Shown in pieces: positions 19,974 to 30,472 of a DNA stretch of 50,753 nucleotides. Within the stretch, counting starts at the first letter, position 1, and every line of letters begins with the position of its first letter. Location of the stretch: assembly GCA_016179055.1 (NCBI GenBank), contig JACOSC010000191.1:1-50753 (forward strand), written 5' to 3'. The notes under the pieces are model-generated. The model made no database searches. It was given only the letters and a program-made list of their open reading frames with translations, and had not been told where the DNA came from. The stretch comes from Acidobacteriota bacterium (GTDB taxonomy: Bacteria > Acidobacteriota > UBA6911 > JACOSC01). The position numbers and the translations under genes were made by a program.

Positions 19974-21650
19974 TTGATTAGCAAAGGCCATCAAACCAAT
20001 AAACGTGCAGTGTATCTGGACGAGCGCTATCTTGAGGAAAGCACCTACGTGGAAAAAGATAACGGGTTGTTTCACGAGCCGGACGACAATGGCCACCGCC
20101 GAGATCCCGATGCAGAGGCGGTTCCTGAGCTAGGTTTTGAGGAGGGGGCCACGGATGGCGATCTGGAGGCCGGCGGTGCCGAGGGGGTACTGGAAGAGGA
20201 AGAAACGGAGCGCGTCGGCTTTCACGAGGAAGGCTTATATTCTCCTAGCCCGTTGAATTTTTATTTCAAGGAGATGGGAAAATATGGCTTATTAAAGCCA
20301 GCCGAAGAGGTTGCCTATGCCAAGGAATTGGAGCGCGGGCGCATAGCGTTGCTGAAGGTCTTGTCCAAATCCAGGTTTGTGCAGGAAGAAATCCTCGATG
20401 CCTATCAGGAGGCCGAGGAGGAGCACTGTGCGCAATACCCATTTATCTGCTATCCGTGGAACGAGAGTGAAGACCCTGAAACGATCCAGCGCTTGAATAA
20501 AGAGACCCGCAAGTTCGTTAAGCGGCTGACGAGGGACTATGCGAAATTTAAACTAATTGGAGCTACTTTAGCGAAAATCTCCGGACATGGGCCCGTGTTT
20601 CGCCGTCAGCAATACGGGCTGCTGCGTTGCTGGGTGTTCATGTCCCAGTCGGTTCGGTCATTGGCGCTGACGGAAGAATTTAAGTTGACCATGATCCGTA
20701 AAGTACGCGGCCTTTCCGATTCTGTCCATAAAGATGAACAGCAAATTATTAAGCTGCGCCGCAGCTTGAAGCAGACGCGCAGCGCCGAGAAAGCGGCGAT
20801 CTACCAAAGAGACATACGGAATTTTGAAAGAAAAATGGCGGAGCTCGAAAGACGCTATTCCATGTCTCGTAGGTTTATTAAGAAACAGGCTAGCGATATT
20901 GAACGGACCTTGGTTCGTGTGGAGGCGGCCAAAAATAAGTTGGTCGAGTCCAACTTGCGGCTGGTCCTTTCTATCGCCAAGAAATACATTAATCATGGCC
21001 TTTCGCTTTCTGATCTTATTCAAGAAGGCAACATTGGCTTGATTAAGGCGGTGGAGAAGTTTGATTATCAGCGCGGCTATCGGTTTTCCACGTATGCCAC
21101 TTGGTGGATCAAGCAGGCCGTACTTCGCTCCCTCGATGAGAAATCAAAGGCGATCCGCCTGCCGGTGCACCGTATGGAGCTCATGCGGAAAATCAAGAAC
21201 GTGGTGAATGAGCTATCCAACCGCCTTAGGCGAAATCCGACGCCGGAAGAGATCGCCCGCCGCTTGCACACTTCTGCGTCGAAGATAAATCAGATGCTGG
21301 AGCTGATTAAAGAGCCCATCTCGTTGAACGAAGTGTTAGGCGATGATGAAGACTTTAAGGTGGAGAACACTTTGGCCGATGGAGTGACTCCTTCGCCTTT
21401 TCAATGGTACTGTGATAATGAGCTGCGCGGTCAGATTGAGGCGCTCTTATACCACTTGAATCCACGTGAGCAGGAAATCATCAAGATGCGATTTGGTTTG
21501 GCGGACCGCCGGCCGCATACTCTGCAGGAACTTGGGGACAAACTATCGCTCTCCCGCGAGCGTATTCGACAGATCGAAAAGAAAGCGCTCAGCAAGTTGC
21601 GCCGCCCTAAAGTTTCTCGCCAGCTATTTCCTTTCTTTAAGGAGCTCTAA
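19974..21650 (+). CDS. rpoD: RNA polymerase primary-type sigma factor
   Basis: [56 protein letters not shown], and region 4 [27 protein letters not shown]. Confidence 0.95.
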   Translation: MISKGHQTNKRAVYLDERYLEESTYVEKDNGLFHEPDDNGHRRDPDAEAVPELGFEEGATDGDLEAGGAEGVLEEEETERVGFHEEGLYSPSPLNFYFKEMGKYGLLKPAEEVAYAKELERGRIALLKVLSKSRFVQEEILDAYQEAEEEHCAQYPFICYPWNESEDPETIQRLNKETRKFVKRLTRDYAKFKLIGATLAKISGHGPVFRRQQYGLLRCWVFMSQSVRSLALTEEFKLTMIRKVRGLSDSVHKDEQQIIKLRRSLKQTRSAEKAAIYQRDIRNFERKMAELERRYSMSRRFIKKQASDIERTLVRVEAAKNKLVESNLRLVLSIAKKYINHGLSLSDLIQEGNIGLIKAVEKFDYQRGYRFSTYATWWIKQAVLRSLDEKSKAIRLPVHRMELMRKIKNVVNELSNRLRRNPTPEEIARRLHTSASKINQMLELIKEPISLNEVLGDDEDFKVENTLADGVTPSPFQWYCDNELRGQIEALLYHLNPREQEIIKMRFGLADRRPHTLQELGDKLSLSRERIRQIEKKALSKLRRPKVSRQLFPFFKEL

Positions 21651-21652
21651 GC

Positions 21653-22111
21653 GTGCTGAAAAAGGTCCTGAAGACGGTGTTTCTGCTCGAGCTGTTTAAG
21701 GGGATGCGGATCACTCTGCGACATTTCTTTTCCCATGCAGTGACCGAGCAATATCCCAAACAGCGTCCCTTGCTGGCTGAGCGCTACCGAGGCATTCCAC
21801 GGCTTAATGCGGATCCCGAAACGGGCGAAACCTATTGTATAGCCTGTAATCTCTGCTCGCTGGCGTGTCCGCTGGACCTTATCACGGTCGGTCGCGACAA
21901 GGATCCAGTTACCAAGAAGTGGGTGCTGACCACCTATGATTTTGACCTGTCGCGCTGTATGTTTTGCGGGCTTTGTGAAGAGGCATGCCCAACTCCGGCG
22001 CTGGAACTAACCCAGCAGTTTGAAATGGCGTACTTCTCGCGCCAGGGCATGATGCTCCACCGCGATCAATTGGAAAGGGGAATTGCAGCGCCCGCCGTTT
22101 ACACGCGCTAG
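21653..22111 (+). CDS. nuoI: NuoI-like 4Fe-4S dicluster protein
   Basis: GTG start 2 nt after rpoD. YCIACNLCSLACP and CMFCGLCEEACP cluster motifs, RGIPRLNADPETGE as in complex I 23-kDa subunit. Confidence 0.82.
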   Translation: MLKKVLKTVFLLELFKGMRITLRHFFSHAVTEQYPKQRPLLAERYRGIPRLNADPETGETYCIACNLCSLACPLDLITVGRDKDPVTKKWVLTTYDFDLSRCMFCGLCEEACPTPALELTQQFEMAYFSRQGMMLHRDQLERGIAAPAVYTR

Positions 22112-22149
22112 GCTCCGGTGCCTAACCATTCAGGGAAAGGATTCTTCTC

Positions 22150-22182
22150 AAGATGGCGACCGATCGGGTCGCCATCTTTTTT
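22150..22182 (+). terminator. Rho-independent terminator after rpoD-nuoI
   Basis: aagatggcgacc-gatc-gggtcgccatctt followed by a T tract. Confidence 0.85.
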
Positions 22183-22242
22183 GTAAGCGACATGGGCTCA
22201 ATGGGCCTAGGCGGGTGAATCGCAGGAAATGGCGGGATTCTT

Positions 22243-23217
22243 ATGTTGACCAAGACCAAGCGAGAAAAGGAGGTTTTCTTTGATTATCTCAAAGAGCATG
22301 GCCTGAATCGGACGGCGCAGAAAGAATTAGTTCTCGACACTTTCCTTAAGACTGAAGGGCACTTGAGCGTGGAAGATACGTATCAACAGGCCAAGCAGAA
22401 AGATCTCAGCATCGGCTACGTAACCGTCTACCGAACTTTGAAATCCTTGGTGGCCTGCGGCCTGGCGCGTGAAGTAGATTTGGGCGACGGACGCACGCGT
22501 TTTGAACATTTCTATAATCATCCCCACCATCATCATATTATTTGCACGACCTGCAAGAAGACCATTGAGTTTCTCAGTACGGATCTTGAACAGTTGCAGG
22601 AGGAGATCATTCGCTACTACGGCTTTGAGCCGCTCTACCATAGCTTCCAAATTTATGGAACCTGCAATGATTGTCAGCATAAGCGGACCGGCTCCGTCCG
22701 GCGCACCGAGACGGTTAACGACAAGGTCTTCCTCAGGGATGCCTTGCGCATTGTTATTGATTTTGAAAACAAAGGCCTGGATTTCTACAGGGCTGCCGCC
22801 GAACACACCAAGAACGCGTCCGGGCGTTTAATGTTTTCCAAGATCGCCGACGAGGAGAAGGATCACTTGGCCGTTCTAAAGATTAAATACGAGAAATTGC
22901 TCAGTCGAAATAAGACTTTGGCGCAAGAACCGCAATTCTTGCATTTCAATCCTGCCATTCTGGATGAAATCTTCCCACCCGGGGAGGCGATCCCCAAGCT
23001 GATTAATGAGGACACGAATGAATTGCAGGCGCTGACCATCGCGATCGATTCCGAGCGGGATTCCTACGAGTTTTTCCAGCGTTATGCCGAACGCTTCAAA
23101 GATTCCAAAGGCAAGCGGATCTTTGTAAGTTTCACTCAAGCGGAAAAACAGCACCTCACCTCGCTGCAGCGGGAGTACGAGCGGTTAACGGGCCAGCGCA
23201 GCGCCAAAGCGCCCTGA
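22243..23217 (+). CDS. Fur-family regulator fused to a rubrerythrin/ferritin-like domain
   Basis: N-terminal Fur domain (RTAQKELVLDTF, GYVTVYRTLKSL, HHHHIICTTC, CNDC) then two half-bundles with EEKDH and AEKQH motifs. Confidence 0.85.
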   Translation: MLTKTKREKEVFFDYLKEHGLNRTAQKELVLDTFLKTEGHLSVEDTYQQAKQKDLSIGYVTVYRTLKSLVACGLAREVDLGDGRTRFEHFYNHPHHHHIICTTCKKTIEFLSTDLEQLQEEIIRYYGFEPLYHSFQIYGTCNDCQHKRTGSVRRTETVNDKVFLRDALRIVIDFENKGLDFYRAAAEHTKNASGRLMFSKIADEEKDHLAVLKIKYEKLLSRNKTLAQEPQFLHFNPAILDEIFPPGEAIPKLINEDTNELQALTIAIDSERDSYEFFQRYAERFKDSKGKRIFVSFTQAEKQHLTSLQREYERLTGQRSAKAP

Positions 23218-23285
23218 GTCTCCGGCCTTCGCCGCATGACAAAGTAAGCTCTCATTTCTTGCACATTATTAATAGCGGAATTTAG

Positions 23286-23741
23286 TATCTTCTCAATAAA
23301 TCGGGGTACGGGCTTTTCCCAAGATTCAGTAATGACATGTGGCCGTGCTCCCCTGCATTTTTTGGATAATCCCTTACCCCGATTTATTGAGAAGCCGCGA
23401 GGCCGGCCAATCATATCCCTGAAAGGGATACCTAAGATAGCCGGGGGTGGAGCGGAGCGGAACCCCCGGTCAGGCATGACCGGAGTTCGTTCGACCCTGA
23501 AGGGGTCGCCTAAAGGCACGGGCGGCGGTAGAGTTCGACCCCTTCAGGGTCGAAACGTGGGGGCGGGGAGCACCGGGGGTTGCGCTCCGCTCCACCCCCG
23601 GCTATCTTATTCGGCCCTTTCAGGGCCGGCGGGTATCTTCTCCATAAATTGGGTAAGGGCTTCTTCCAAGATTCAGTGACGACATGAGTCCGTGGGTCCT
23701 GGCATTTTTGGAATAATCCCTTACCCCGATTTATTGAGAAG
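23286..23741. repeat. Composite repeat: two direct copies of a ~108-bp hairpin element flanking nested palindrome copy B
   Basis: Copies at 23286-23394 and 23634-23741, each with inverted ends cttctcaataaatcgggg/ccccgatttattgagaag (the left end is degenerate in the second). Core arms 23439-23469/23573-23603 have one mismatch; inner tcgaccctgaaggggtcg/cgaccccttcagggtcga. Confidence 0.85.
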
Positions 23742-23804
23742 ATGCAAAATTTTTGTCTGCCCACAGAGTCGGAATTCTGACTTCCGGCGTCTTGAGTCGT
23801 ACCC

Positions 23805-24701
23805 ATGACTTTCCCGGAACAGCCAATTCCCAGCACCTTCTTCTACCGATTACGGAACTTGCTCCTTAAGGTCTGGCCGGCCTTCAAAGACATCTTTGGC
23901 AGCCAAGTATACGTCTTGGCCTCGGCCATCGCTTTTAACGCCATGCTGTCCTTCTTGCCCTTCACCATACTGGTTTTGAGCTTTTGCAAAGAGGCGCTTC
24001 ACTGGCCGCAAGGGTATCAGGCGACGTTGCAGTTGATCGCCGAGTATCTTCCGACCGGACAGGATTTCATCATTCGCAATATCAAAGCCATGCTGCAAGC
24101 TCGACGGCAAGCGCCGGTTTTATCCATGGGGCTTCTGATTTTCACCAGCATGGGCATATTGCTTCCCGTGGAATTGGCGCTAAACCGAGCCTGGGGGGTC
24201 GAAAAGAATCGAAGTTTCTTAAAGAATCAACTCACATCGTTTCTTCTGGTTTTGACGTGCGGCGGTCTGACCGTCGCTGCGGCCGCGGTGATCGTGACCC
24301 TCAAGCCCATCCTACTCTCGCCGGCCGTAGGGGCCTCTCGGGAGGTCGCGCTCGTCCTTGACCGGACTTTGGTTAAGCTTACGGCTTTTGTATTGGCTCT
24401 CTCGATTATTGCGCTCATTTATTATGTATTGCCCAACCGCAAGGTCACCCTGGCCGAGGTCCTGCCGGCCGCGGTGTTCAGCGGAGCGCTCTGGGAAATT
24501 GCGCGCTATCTTTTCGTCGCGTGCCTGCCGAGCTTGCACTTTCAACGATCTTACGGGCCGTTCACGATCACCGTCACCTTGATTGTGGGCGCTTATATTT
24601 CGTCGCTCATTCTATTGCTCGGCGCTAATCTAACGGCGCAAAACATACTGCCTCCGCTCTATCGCAAAACCAAGGATGATAAAATGACGGAACCCCAGTG
24701 A
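23805..24701 (+). CDS. YihY/UPF0761 (RNase BN-like) family inner membrane protein
   Basis: LASAIAFNAMLSFLPFTILVLSF, polytopic, YVLPNRKVTLAEVLPAAVFSGALWEIARYLF. Confidence 0.88.
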   Translation: MTFPEQPIPSTFFYRLRNLLLKVWPAFKDIFGSQVYVLASAIAFNAMLSFLPFTILVLSFCKEALHWPQGYQATLQLIAEYLPTGQDFIIRNIKAMLQARRQAPVLSMGLLIFTSMGILLPVELALNRAWGVEKNRSFLKNQLTSFLLVLTCGGLTVAAAAVIVTLKPILLSPAVGASREVALVLDRTLVKLTAFVLALSIIALIYYVLPNRKVTLAEVLPAAVFSGALWEIARYLFVACLPSLHFQRSYGPFTITVTLIVGAYISSLILLLGANLTAQNILPPLYRKTKDDKMTEPQ

Positions 24702-24808
24702 TCTAAAACCACGCGCTGTAGCTGAATGGGAGACACCTCCTAAGCGGAAACCTTTTCTTATGCTATAATCAAACTGATTCGTAAAATCTGAAATGGGAAG
24801 GCAGCCGT

Positions 24809-25855
24809 ATGGGGTTTTCCAAATTTAGAAAGTACTTGGGGCGAGGCATTAGCAAAACGCTGCCGGTCAAGAAACGGGCGCTCATTACCGGCATCAGCGG
24901 GCAAGATGGAAGCTACCTCACGGAATTCCTGCTGGCAAAAGATTACGAGGTCGTCGGCACGACGCGGTCGCTGGACCCAGCCCAGCTTTGGCGCCTGGAA
25001 AAAGTTCGCCAGAACATTCAATTGGTTCAGACGGATTTGACCACGTATGACGCCGCTGCTGAACTGCTGGATAGTGGCTTTGACGAGGTCTATCATCTGG
25101 CCGGACCCAGTTTCATACCCTTCTGCTGGGAGCGGCCCATACAGATTTCCGAGGTTATCACCGAAAGCGCCAAGCATCTTCTCGAAGCCATACGAAGGCA
25201 TGAGCGAAAACCCGTACGTTTTTGCAACGCCTCCTCCTCGGATATCTACGGAAATCCTACCGAACTTCCGCAGACGGAAACCACTCCGATGAGTCCAATC
25301 TCGCCATACGGCAAGGCCAAGAAGTGGACGCACGAGTTGGTTCAGCAATCTCGAGAAACTCACCAGGTGTTTGCGTGCAACGCCATCATGTTTAACCACG
25401 AATCGCCGCGCAGAGATTTGCAATTTGCCGTACACAAGTTTACCGATGCGGCGGCCGGTATAAAGCTGGGGCGGTCGCATGGCAAGATTCCGGTTGGCAG
25501 TTTACATACGAAGCGCGATTGGGGATTCGCCGGAGACTACGTCGAAGCGCTGTGGGCTATGCTCCAGAGTAAGAGCCCGGAGGACTACGTCATTGCCACG
25601 AACAAATCCTATATGGTACGCGACCTCATAGAGATTACCTTCGCCACGGTCAATATCGGAAATTGGGAAGACTACATCGAAGTCGATCCCAAGCTCATAC
25701 GCGAGCAAGATATCGAGCACTTGCGCGGCGATTACTCGAAGGCTTACCGCAAGCTGGGCTGGGCGCCTAAAGTCAGCTTCGCCGGATTGATTTCCATGAT
25801 GCTCGGCGAAGATATCAAGCGGCTGCGCAAGAACAATATGGATACCAGAGTTTAA
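24809..25855 (+). CDS. gmd: GDP-mannose 4,6-dehydratase-like extended SDR
   Basis: ALITGISGQDGSYLTEFLLAKDYEVVGTTR, SPISPYGKAK, MFNHESPRR, GSLHTKRDWGFAGDYVEALW. Confidence 0.8.
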   Translation: MGFSKFRKYLGRGISKTLPVKKRALITGISGQDGSYLTEFLLAKDYEVVGTTRSLDPAQLWRLEKVRQNIQLVQTDLTTYDAAAELLDSGFDEVYHLAGPSFIPFCWERPIQISEVITESAKHLLEAIRRHERKPVRFCNASSSDIYGNPTELPQTETTPMSPISPYGKAKKWTHELVQQSRETHQVFACNAIMFNHESPRRDLQFAVHKFTDAAAGIKLGRSHGKIPVGSLHTKRDWGFAGDYVEALWAMLQSKSPEDYVIATNKSYMVRDLIEITFATVNIGNWEDYIEVDPKLIREQDIEHLRGDYSKAYRKLGWAPKVSFAGLISMMLGEDIKRLRKNNMDTRV

Positions 25856-25879
25856 GCGGGATAGCCGGCTCGTCGCCGA

Positions 25880-26120
25880 GGCCGGAAGAGCCCCGACCTT
25901 GTCGGGGCGAAAGCATAAAGCCTGGGGTGGAGCGCAGCGGAACCCCAGGGTGTGAGAATATGAAATGACCCCCAGCCCCGCTCTGCGGGGCGACAGCGCC
26001 CTACCGGAGGAACGCCAACTTGCTGTCGCCCCGCAGAGCGGGGCTTATAGTGTAGGAGTGACGCGTTCCTGGGGCTCACGCCCCAGGCTTTATGCTGCCG
26101 CCCCGCAAGGCGGGACTCGG
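25880..26120. repeat. Nested palindromic element copy C
   Basis: Hairpin units 25919-25949 and 26068-26089; perfect 24-bp inner arms 25974-25997/26022-26045. Confidence 0.85.
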
Positions 26121-26327
26121 CACTTCGGGCCATCAAAATGTCCAAACTCCAGTCGCCGAACCAAGGGTCTGCGCCACCCATATGAAAAATATGTTAATGA
26201 ATTTATGAAACGATGTGCTAAGGTCGAGGTTATCGAGACGGCGCCCCTTATGGGCGTGGCATCCCAGGCGATCCGAACCCGTCGCCAAAGCAAAGGGCCG
26301 CGGCCTACACACGTAAGGAGACGTGCC

Positions 26328-27035
26328 ATGCGAGGGATCAAGATTAGCCGCAGACAAATAGCCATCCATCGAGTCGCCCTGATAGCCTTGAGTGTGCTGG
26401 CCTGTTCTCCCGCCTCCAGCGGTGCTTCGGATACTAAAGGCGCCGAGGCTATCGAAATGGTCGCCAAGGAAGCGTCAGAACCGCTGCGTCAAGCCACGCC
26501 GCAAAAACTCAAGACACGCGGCAAGCCAAAAGTAGTTCGGTGGGAAGACCTCGATGCTGCATTGGCCAAATTGCCGGCCCGCGTTGACTATCCCGCTTTG
26601 CATAGCCGTCTGCGCGAAATGCTGTCGCGTGATACTGGATTCTCTCCCAAATCGGAAGTACTGTCCGACCTCATCGAAAAAACGCTGGCGCGCCAAGAGA
26701 TCCCCTACGCCGCGCTCTTTGCGCTCAACGACACGGATCTGATGCCCATTACCAATTCCGTCCTGAAGTTTCTGCCCGATGAGGCCTGGAAAGATATTGC
26801 GGTCTTCAACCGCAAGGGCGAGCGCATCGGGAATTTTGTCGGAAAGTTTGCGCATGAGAAGTCGGGGGGTTTAGCGATCAGTAAGAGCTACCGCATTTAC
26901 TATTTTCAGTATCGCGACAAGAATGATGTCAACCAGGTCGCCACGGCCGATTATCTTGAGCGCGATGAGTACTGTGTGGAATGGGCCGACATTAAGCAGC
27001 GGCCGGCGTTTACCCTGGCTACGTTGAAACCGTAA
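26328..27035 (+). CDS. Predicted exported protein of unknown function (start moved from 25965 to 26328)
   Basis: MRGIKISRRQIAIHRVALIALSVLACSPASSGA signal-like N-terminus at ATG 26328; the upstream part of the ORF runs through repeat copy C. Confidence 0.6.
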   Translation: MRGIKISRRQIAIHRVALIALSVLACSPASSGASDTKGAEAIEMVAKEASEPLRQATPQKLKTRGKPKVVRWEDLDAALAKLPARVDYPALHSRLREMLSRDTGFSPKSEVLSDLIEKTLARQEIPYAALFALNDTDLMPITNSVLKFLPDEAWKDIAVFNRKGERIGNFVGKFAHEKSGGLAISKSYRIYYFQYRDKNDVNQVATADYLERDEYCVEWADIKQRPAFTLATLKP

Positions 27036-27715
27036 CTCGAAATATCGTCACACGGCCATGGCCGGCGGTCCCCCGGAACGCGGTACCCAGAGTGAAGACA
27101 AGTCGCACTCATCGGCACATCTTTTGTCATAATCACACGCTCCGGTCAACCGTCGATCGATTTAATTTGCGTGCGGTTCGTCCGTCGGTGGGGGCATTGA
27201 GCGTGGCACTGCCGGTCACTCTAATCTCGGTAAGCTTGATCGTCGACAGGGTTCCGCGCTCGCTTCCCCCTGGGCTTTGCTCTGCCCGCCCCGTTCTGGG
27301 CTATATGGTTGTATCCTTACGTCTGTTATGATCGAACTTCAGGCTCAATTCCCAGCTCAATTGACAAGGGTCTGATTCTTAGGCTATCATACGATTTTAT
27401 GTAGGGCCCGTACGGATCGGTTAGCGAAAGAACGGCTCGCTGGGTAGCGCACTCGAATAGCTAATGTCGCCGGCCCCCCCTTAATTCCTGTAATGACCAA
27501 CGAGGATAATATGAGGAAAAGTTGGCATCACGGCGGGAAGACCGGCCGCTTGACCGGCTAACTAATATGGGGCGCCCGCCAGTGCCACCGGTGATTGTCT
27601 GCGGTAGGACCGGCTTAGTGAAGGTGAGGGCCGCAATGGCTCTACGGAGCACAACCGTATCATTCAATAACAACTCCGTCAAAGTACAACGACTTATGTA
27701 ATAAAGGAGCTTGTC

Positions 27716-29509
27716 ATGATTACTCGCGAAGGCGATTCCATTTCATTAAATCATCAGTTATACAAGGTGAAGGTTTATGAGAATCCCACACAGGAAGAAC
27801 TCAAGGGATTAACTCTGAAACACACGCCGGCCACGTGCAAAACGGTGTATGGCAGTATTAATAAGATCAGTCGCAATAAGGACCGCAAGGCGCAGTGGAC
27901 TTATATTATTACTCCTGAGACGCACAAAGATCGTTACTCCGGCAACCTCATCGACCCGGAGAAGGCCAAACTTTTAATCGAGAGCCAGCGGCGCTATATC
28001 GAGAAAGTCGGGGCCTTGGTGCAAATCGACGGCTACCTAGGCATTGGACGCCGGGCCGTTCCGGTGCGCTGGTTATACACGCCGGAAGGCTCCAACATCG
28101 CGGCCATGCAGCAGATTCTCTCCTTTCCCCGGACCGCCGTCGAAACGCGCGAGCAATTGGCCGAGGGCTATCGACCGGACTTCCATATTGTTTACACCCC
28201 GGGCCATCGCGCCGAAGGCATGCCGGGCAATCAAGCGATTGTCGTTGATCTCGAAAACTACGTTACCTATATCATCGGGCCGGATTACTTTGGCGAGAGC
28301 AAGAAATCCGCTTTGCGCATGCTGAATGACTATGTTTATCAGCGAGGCGGTCTTGTGCTGCACGCCGGCGCCAAAGTGGTAAAGGCGCAGGGGCGGTTAA
28401 TCACCATGACTATTATGGGACTGAGCGGCACCGGCAAAACGACCACCACCTTCAGTAAGCAGGGCGATCTGACGCAACCGGTGCAGGACGATATGGTCGG
28501 CTTTTGGCCGAATGGAGAATGCTCGGTTACGGAGAACGGCTGTTTTGCCAAAACCTTCGGCCTCACACGGGAAACCGAACCGGCGATTTACGATGGCACC
28601 ACCAGCCCGACAGGCTGGATCGAGAACGCCTATTTCAGCCCGGACGGAACTTTGGATTTCAGCAAAGGACGGCTTACTCCCGAGGAAGTCCGCTTCCACA
28701 AGGACATTCTTATACAGACCGGCGCGTCGCCGGAAAATGTCGAGGCTTATCTCAACCATAAGATAAAATACGAAAATGTGGTCGACGCCAATGATATTCC
28801 GCGCGATGGCTGGGATTTCGTGCTATGGACGCAAAACGGCCGCTCGGTGTTTCCGCTGAGCGCCATCAAGGAGGCCGCCGATCTCCACAATATTCCTTCA
28901 GTGGGATCCATGGGCATATTGAATCGCGACGAAGGCAAAGAAGCCGCGATGCCCGGGATCTTGCGGTTTGTCACTCCCGAGCAAGCCGCCGGTTATTTCA
29001 TGCTGGGCGAAACTTCAAAAACCTCCGCCGCCGGCAAGGCGCGCGGCAAGACGCGCTCGCCGTTTACGCAGCCTTTCTTTCCCCGTCCGCATGGCTTGCA
29101 GGCGCAGCGGTTCAGCGAGATTGCCAAGACGGTACGAGCGGATATGTGGCTGATGAATACCGGATATATCGGCGGCGATCAAAAGGATGTTGAGGCGGGT
29201 TTGGCGCTCAAAGTCAAAATCCGGCACAGCTCGGCTATGTTGGAGGCTATGTTGGCCGGCGCCATTGGCTGGACGGTCGATACGGACTTTGGTTATCAGA
29301 TTGTTGACGTAAAGGCGCCCGAGAATGCGCGGCTGCTGGCGCAAGTGCCCGATGAAATCCTCAACCCCAAACTTTTCTATGAACGTCGCGGTCGCCTGGC
29401 CGAGTATCAGGCGTGGGTCGTCAAAATGAAGCAAGAGCGCGAAGCTTTCCTGCGAAAATACAACGTTGCCGAAGGCATTATACGCGCCGTTCTCAACCGC
29501 GTCTCGTAA
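27716..29509 (+). CDS. pckA: Phosphoenolpyruvate carboxykinase (ATP)
   Basis: TIMGLSGTGKTTTTF kinase-1a motif; PEPCK-type order; AAAGGAG upstream. Confidence 0.9.
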   Translation: MITREGDSISLNHQLYKVKVYENPTQEELKGLTLKHTPATCKTVYGSINKISRNKDRKAQWTYIITPETHKDRYSGNLIDPEKAKLLIESQRRYIEKVGALVQIDGYLGIGRRAVPVRWLYTPEGSNIAAMQQILSFPRTAVETREQLAEGYRPDFHIVYTPGHRAEGMPGNQAIVVDLENYVTYIIGPDYFGESKKSALRMLNDYVYQRGGLVLHAGAKVVKAQGRLITMTIMGLSGTGKTTTTFSKQGDLTQPVQDDMVGFWPNGECSVTENGCFAKTFGLTRETEPAIYDGTTSPTGWIENAYFSPDGTLDFSKGRLTPEEVRFHKDILIQTGASPENVEAYLNHKIKYENVVDANDIPRDGWDFVLWTQNGRSVFPLSAIKEAADLHNIPSVGSMGILNRDEGKEAAMPGILRFVTPEQAAGYFMLGETSKTSAAGKARGKTRSPFTQPFFPRPHGLQAQRFSEIAKTVRADMWLMNTGYIGGDQKDVEAGLALKVKIRHSSAMLEAMLAGAIGWTVDTDFGYQIVDVKAPENARLLAQVPDEILNPKLFYERRGRLAEYQAWVVKMKQEREAFLRKYNVAEGIIRAVLNRVS

Positions 29510-29596
29510 AACATTTCACGACCTTGGCGCAGCGCCGATGAACGCGGCGCCGGGCTTATACGTGTTCGGTTCCGCCGCTACACGCTATGGCTCCGC

Positions 29597-30472
29597 TCAA
29601 ACATAACCCGCCAGCTTCAGATTCTTGAAAATGGTCCGCGTGGCCGGTGATTTGTTGAGCGTGTAGAAATGAATGCCCGGCGCGCCGGACTCCAGCAACT
29701 CACGGCATTGCTGCGTAGCGTGCTCAATGCCTACCTCCAGAACGGCCGCTTCGTTGTCTTGCACCTTCTCCAACCTATTTAGCAACTGCGTCGGGATCGT
29801 CGACCCGCACATATTGGTAAAGCGCTTAATTTGAGCCACGTTGGTGATGGGCATGATGCCGGCGATAATCGGCAGGCTAATCCCTGTCTTGCGGGCGCGA
29901 TCCACAAACTCGAAGTAATCCTTATTATCAAAGAATAACTGCGTAATAAGGAAATCTATGCCGGCCGCAACCTTGATCTTCAGATTTTCCAAATCGCGTT
30001 GTCGATCTTGACACTCTACGTGCCCTTCCGGATAGCAGGCGCCGCCCAAACAAAATGAGTAGTTCGTATGGACGAAGCGCGCCAAGTCGGACGCATAGGA
30101 AAATCCGTCGATGGGCGCCACGAACTTCTCTTCGCCTTTGGGCGGGTCGCCGCGCAGCGGCAGCACGTTCTCGATGCCGCTGGCCTGCAGGCGGTCGAGC
30201 ACCTGGGCAATTTCCATCCGCGAGGCGCCGACACACGTCAAATGCGCCATCGTTTCCAACCCAATCTCATTCTTAATCCGCGATACCAAGTCCACTGTCC
30301 GCTCGCGCGTGCTCCCTCCCGCCCCATAGGTAACCGAAACAAACGAGGGATTCAATTGCACCAAGGCCGCCACAGTGGCGTATAGATTGATCATACCTTC
30401 ATCGTTTTTTGGCGGGAAAAATTCAAACGAAAACAGGGGCTTGCCCGACTTAAACATATGCTTGATCTGCAT
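29597..30472 (-). CDS. metF: Methylenetetrahydrofolate reductase
   Basis: FSFEFFPPKNDEG, FVSVTYGAGGSTRERT, ENVLPLRGDPPKGE. Confidence 0.93.
   Translation of the reverse strand: MQIKHMFKSGKPLFSFEFFPPKNDEGMINLYATVAALVQLNPSFVSVTYGAGGSTRERTVDLVSRIKNEIGLETMAHLTCVGASRMEIAQVLDRLQASGIENVLPLRGDPPKGEEKFVAPIDGFSYASDLARFVHTNYSFCLGGACYPEGHVECQDRQRDLENLKIKVAAGIDFLITQLFFDNKDYFEFVDRARKTGISLPIIAGIMPITNVAQIKRFTNMCGSTIPTQLLNRLEKVQDNEAAVLEVGIEHATQQCRELLESGAPGIHFYTLNKSPATRTIFKNLKLAGYV

Noticed and set aside
24700-24780. tRNA-like stretch gctgtagctgaatgggagacacctcc
   Set aside because: It does not fold into a cloverleaf.
25965-26327. N-terminal 121 residues of the ORF called 25965-27035
   Set aside because: They run through repeat copy C; a signal-like start at 26328 is the better gene start.
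27092-27331. Small ORF in the 27036-27715 intergenic region
   Set aside because: No RBS or domain; composition looks non-coding. A pckA leader RNA is possible, but I could not define a structure.
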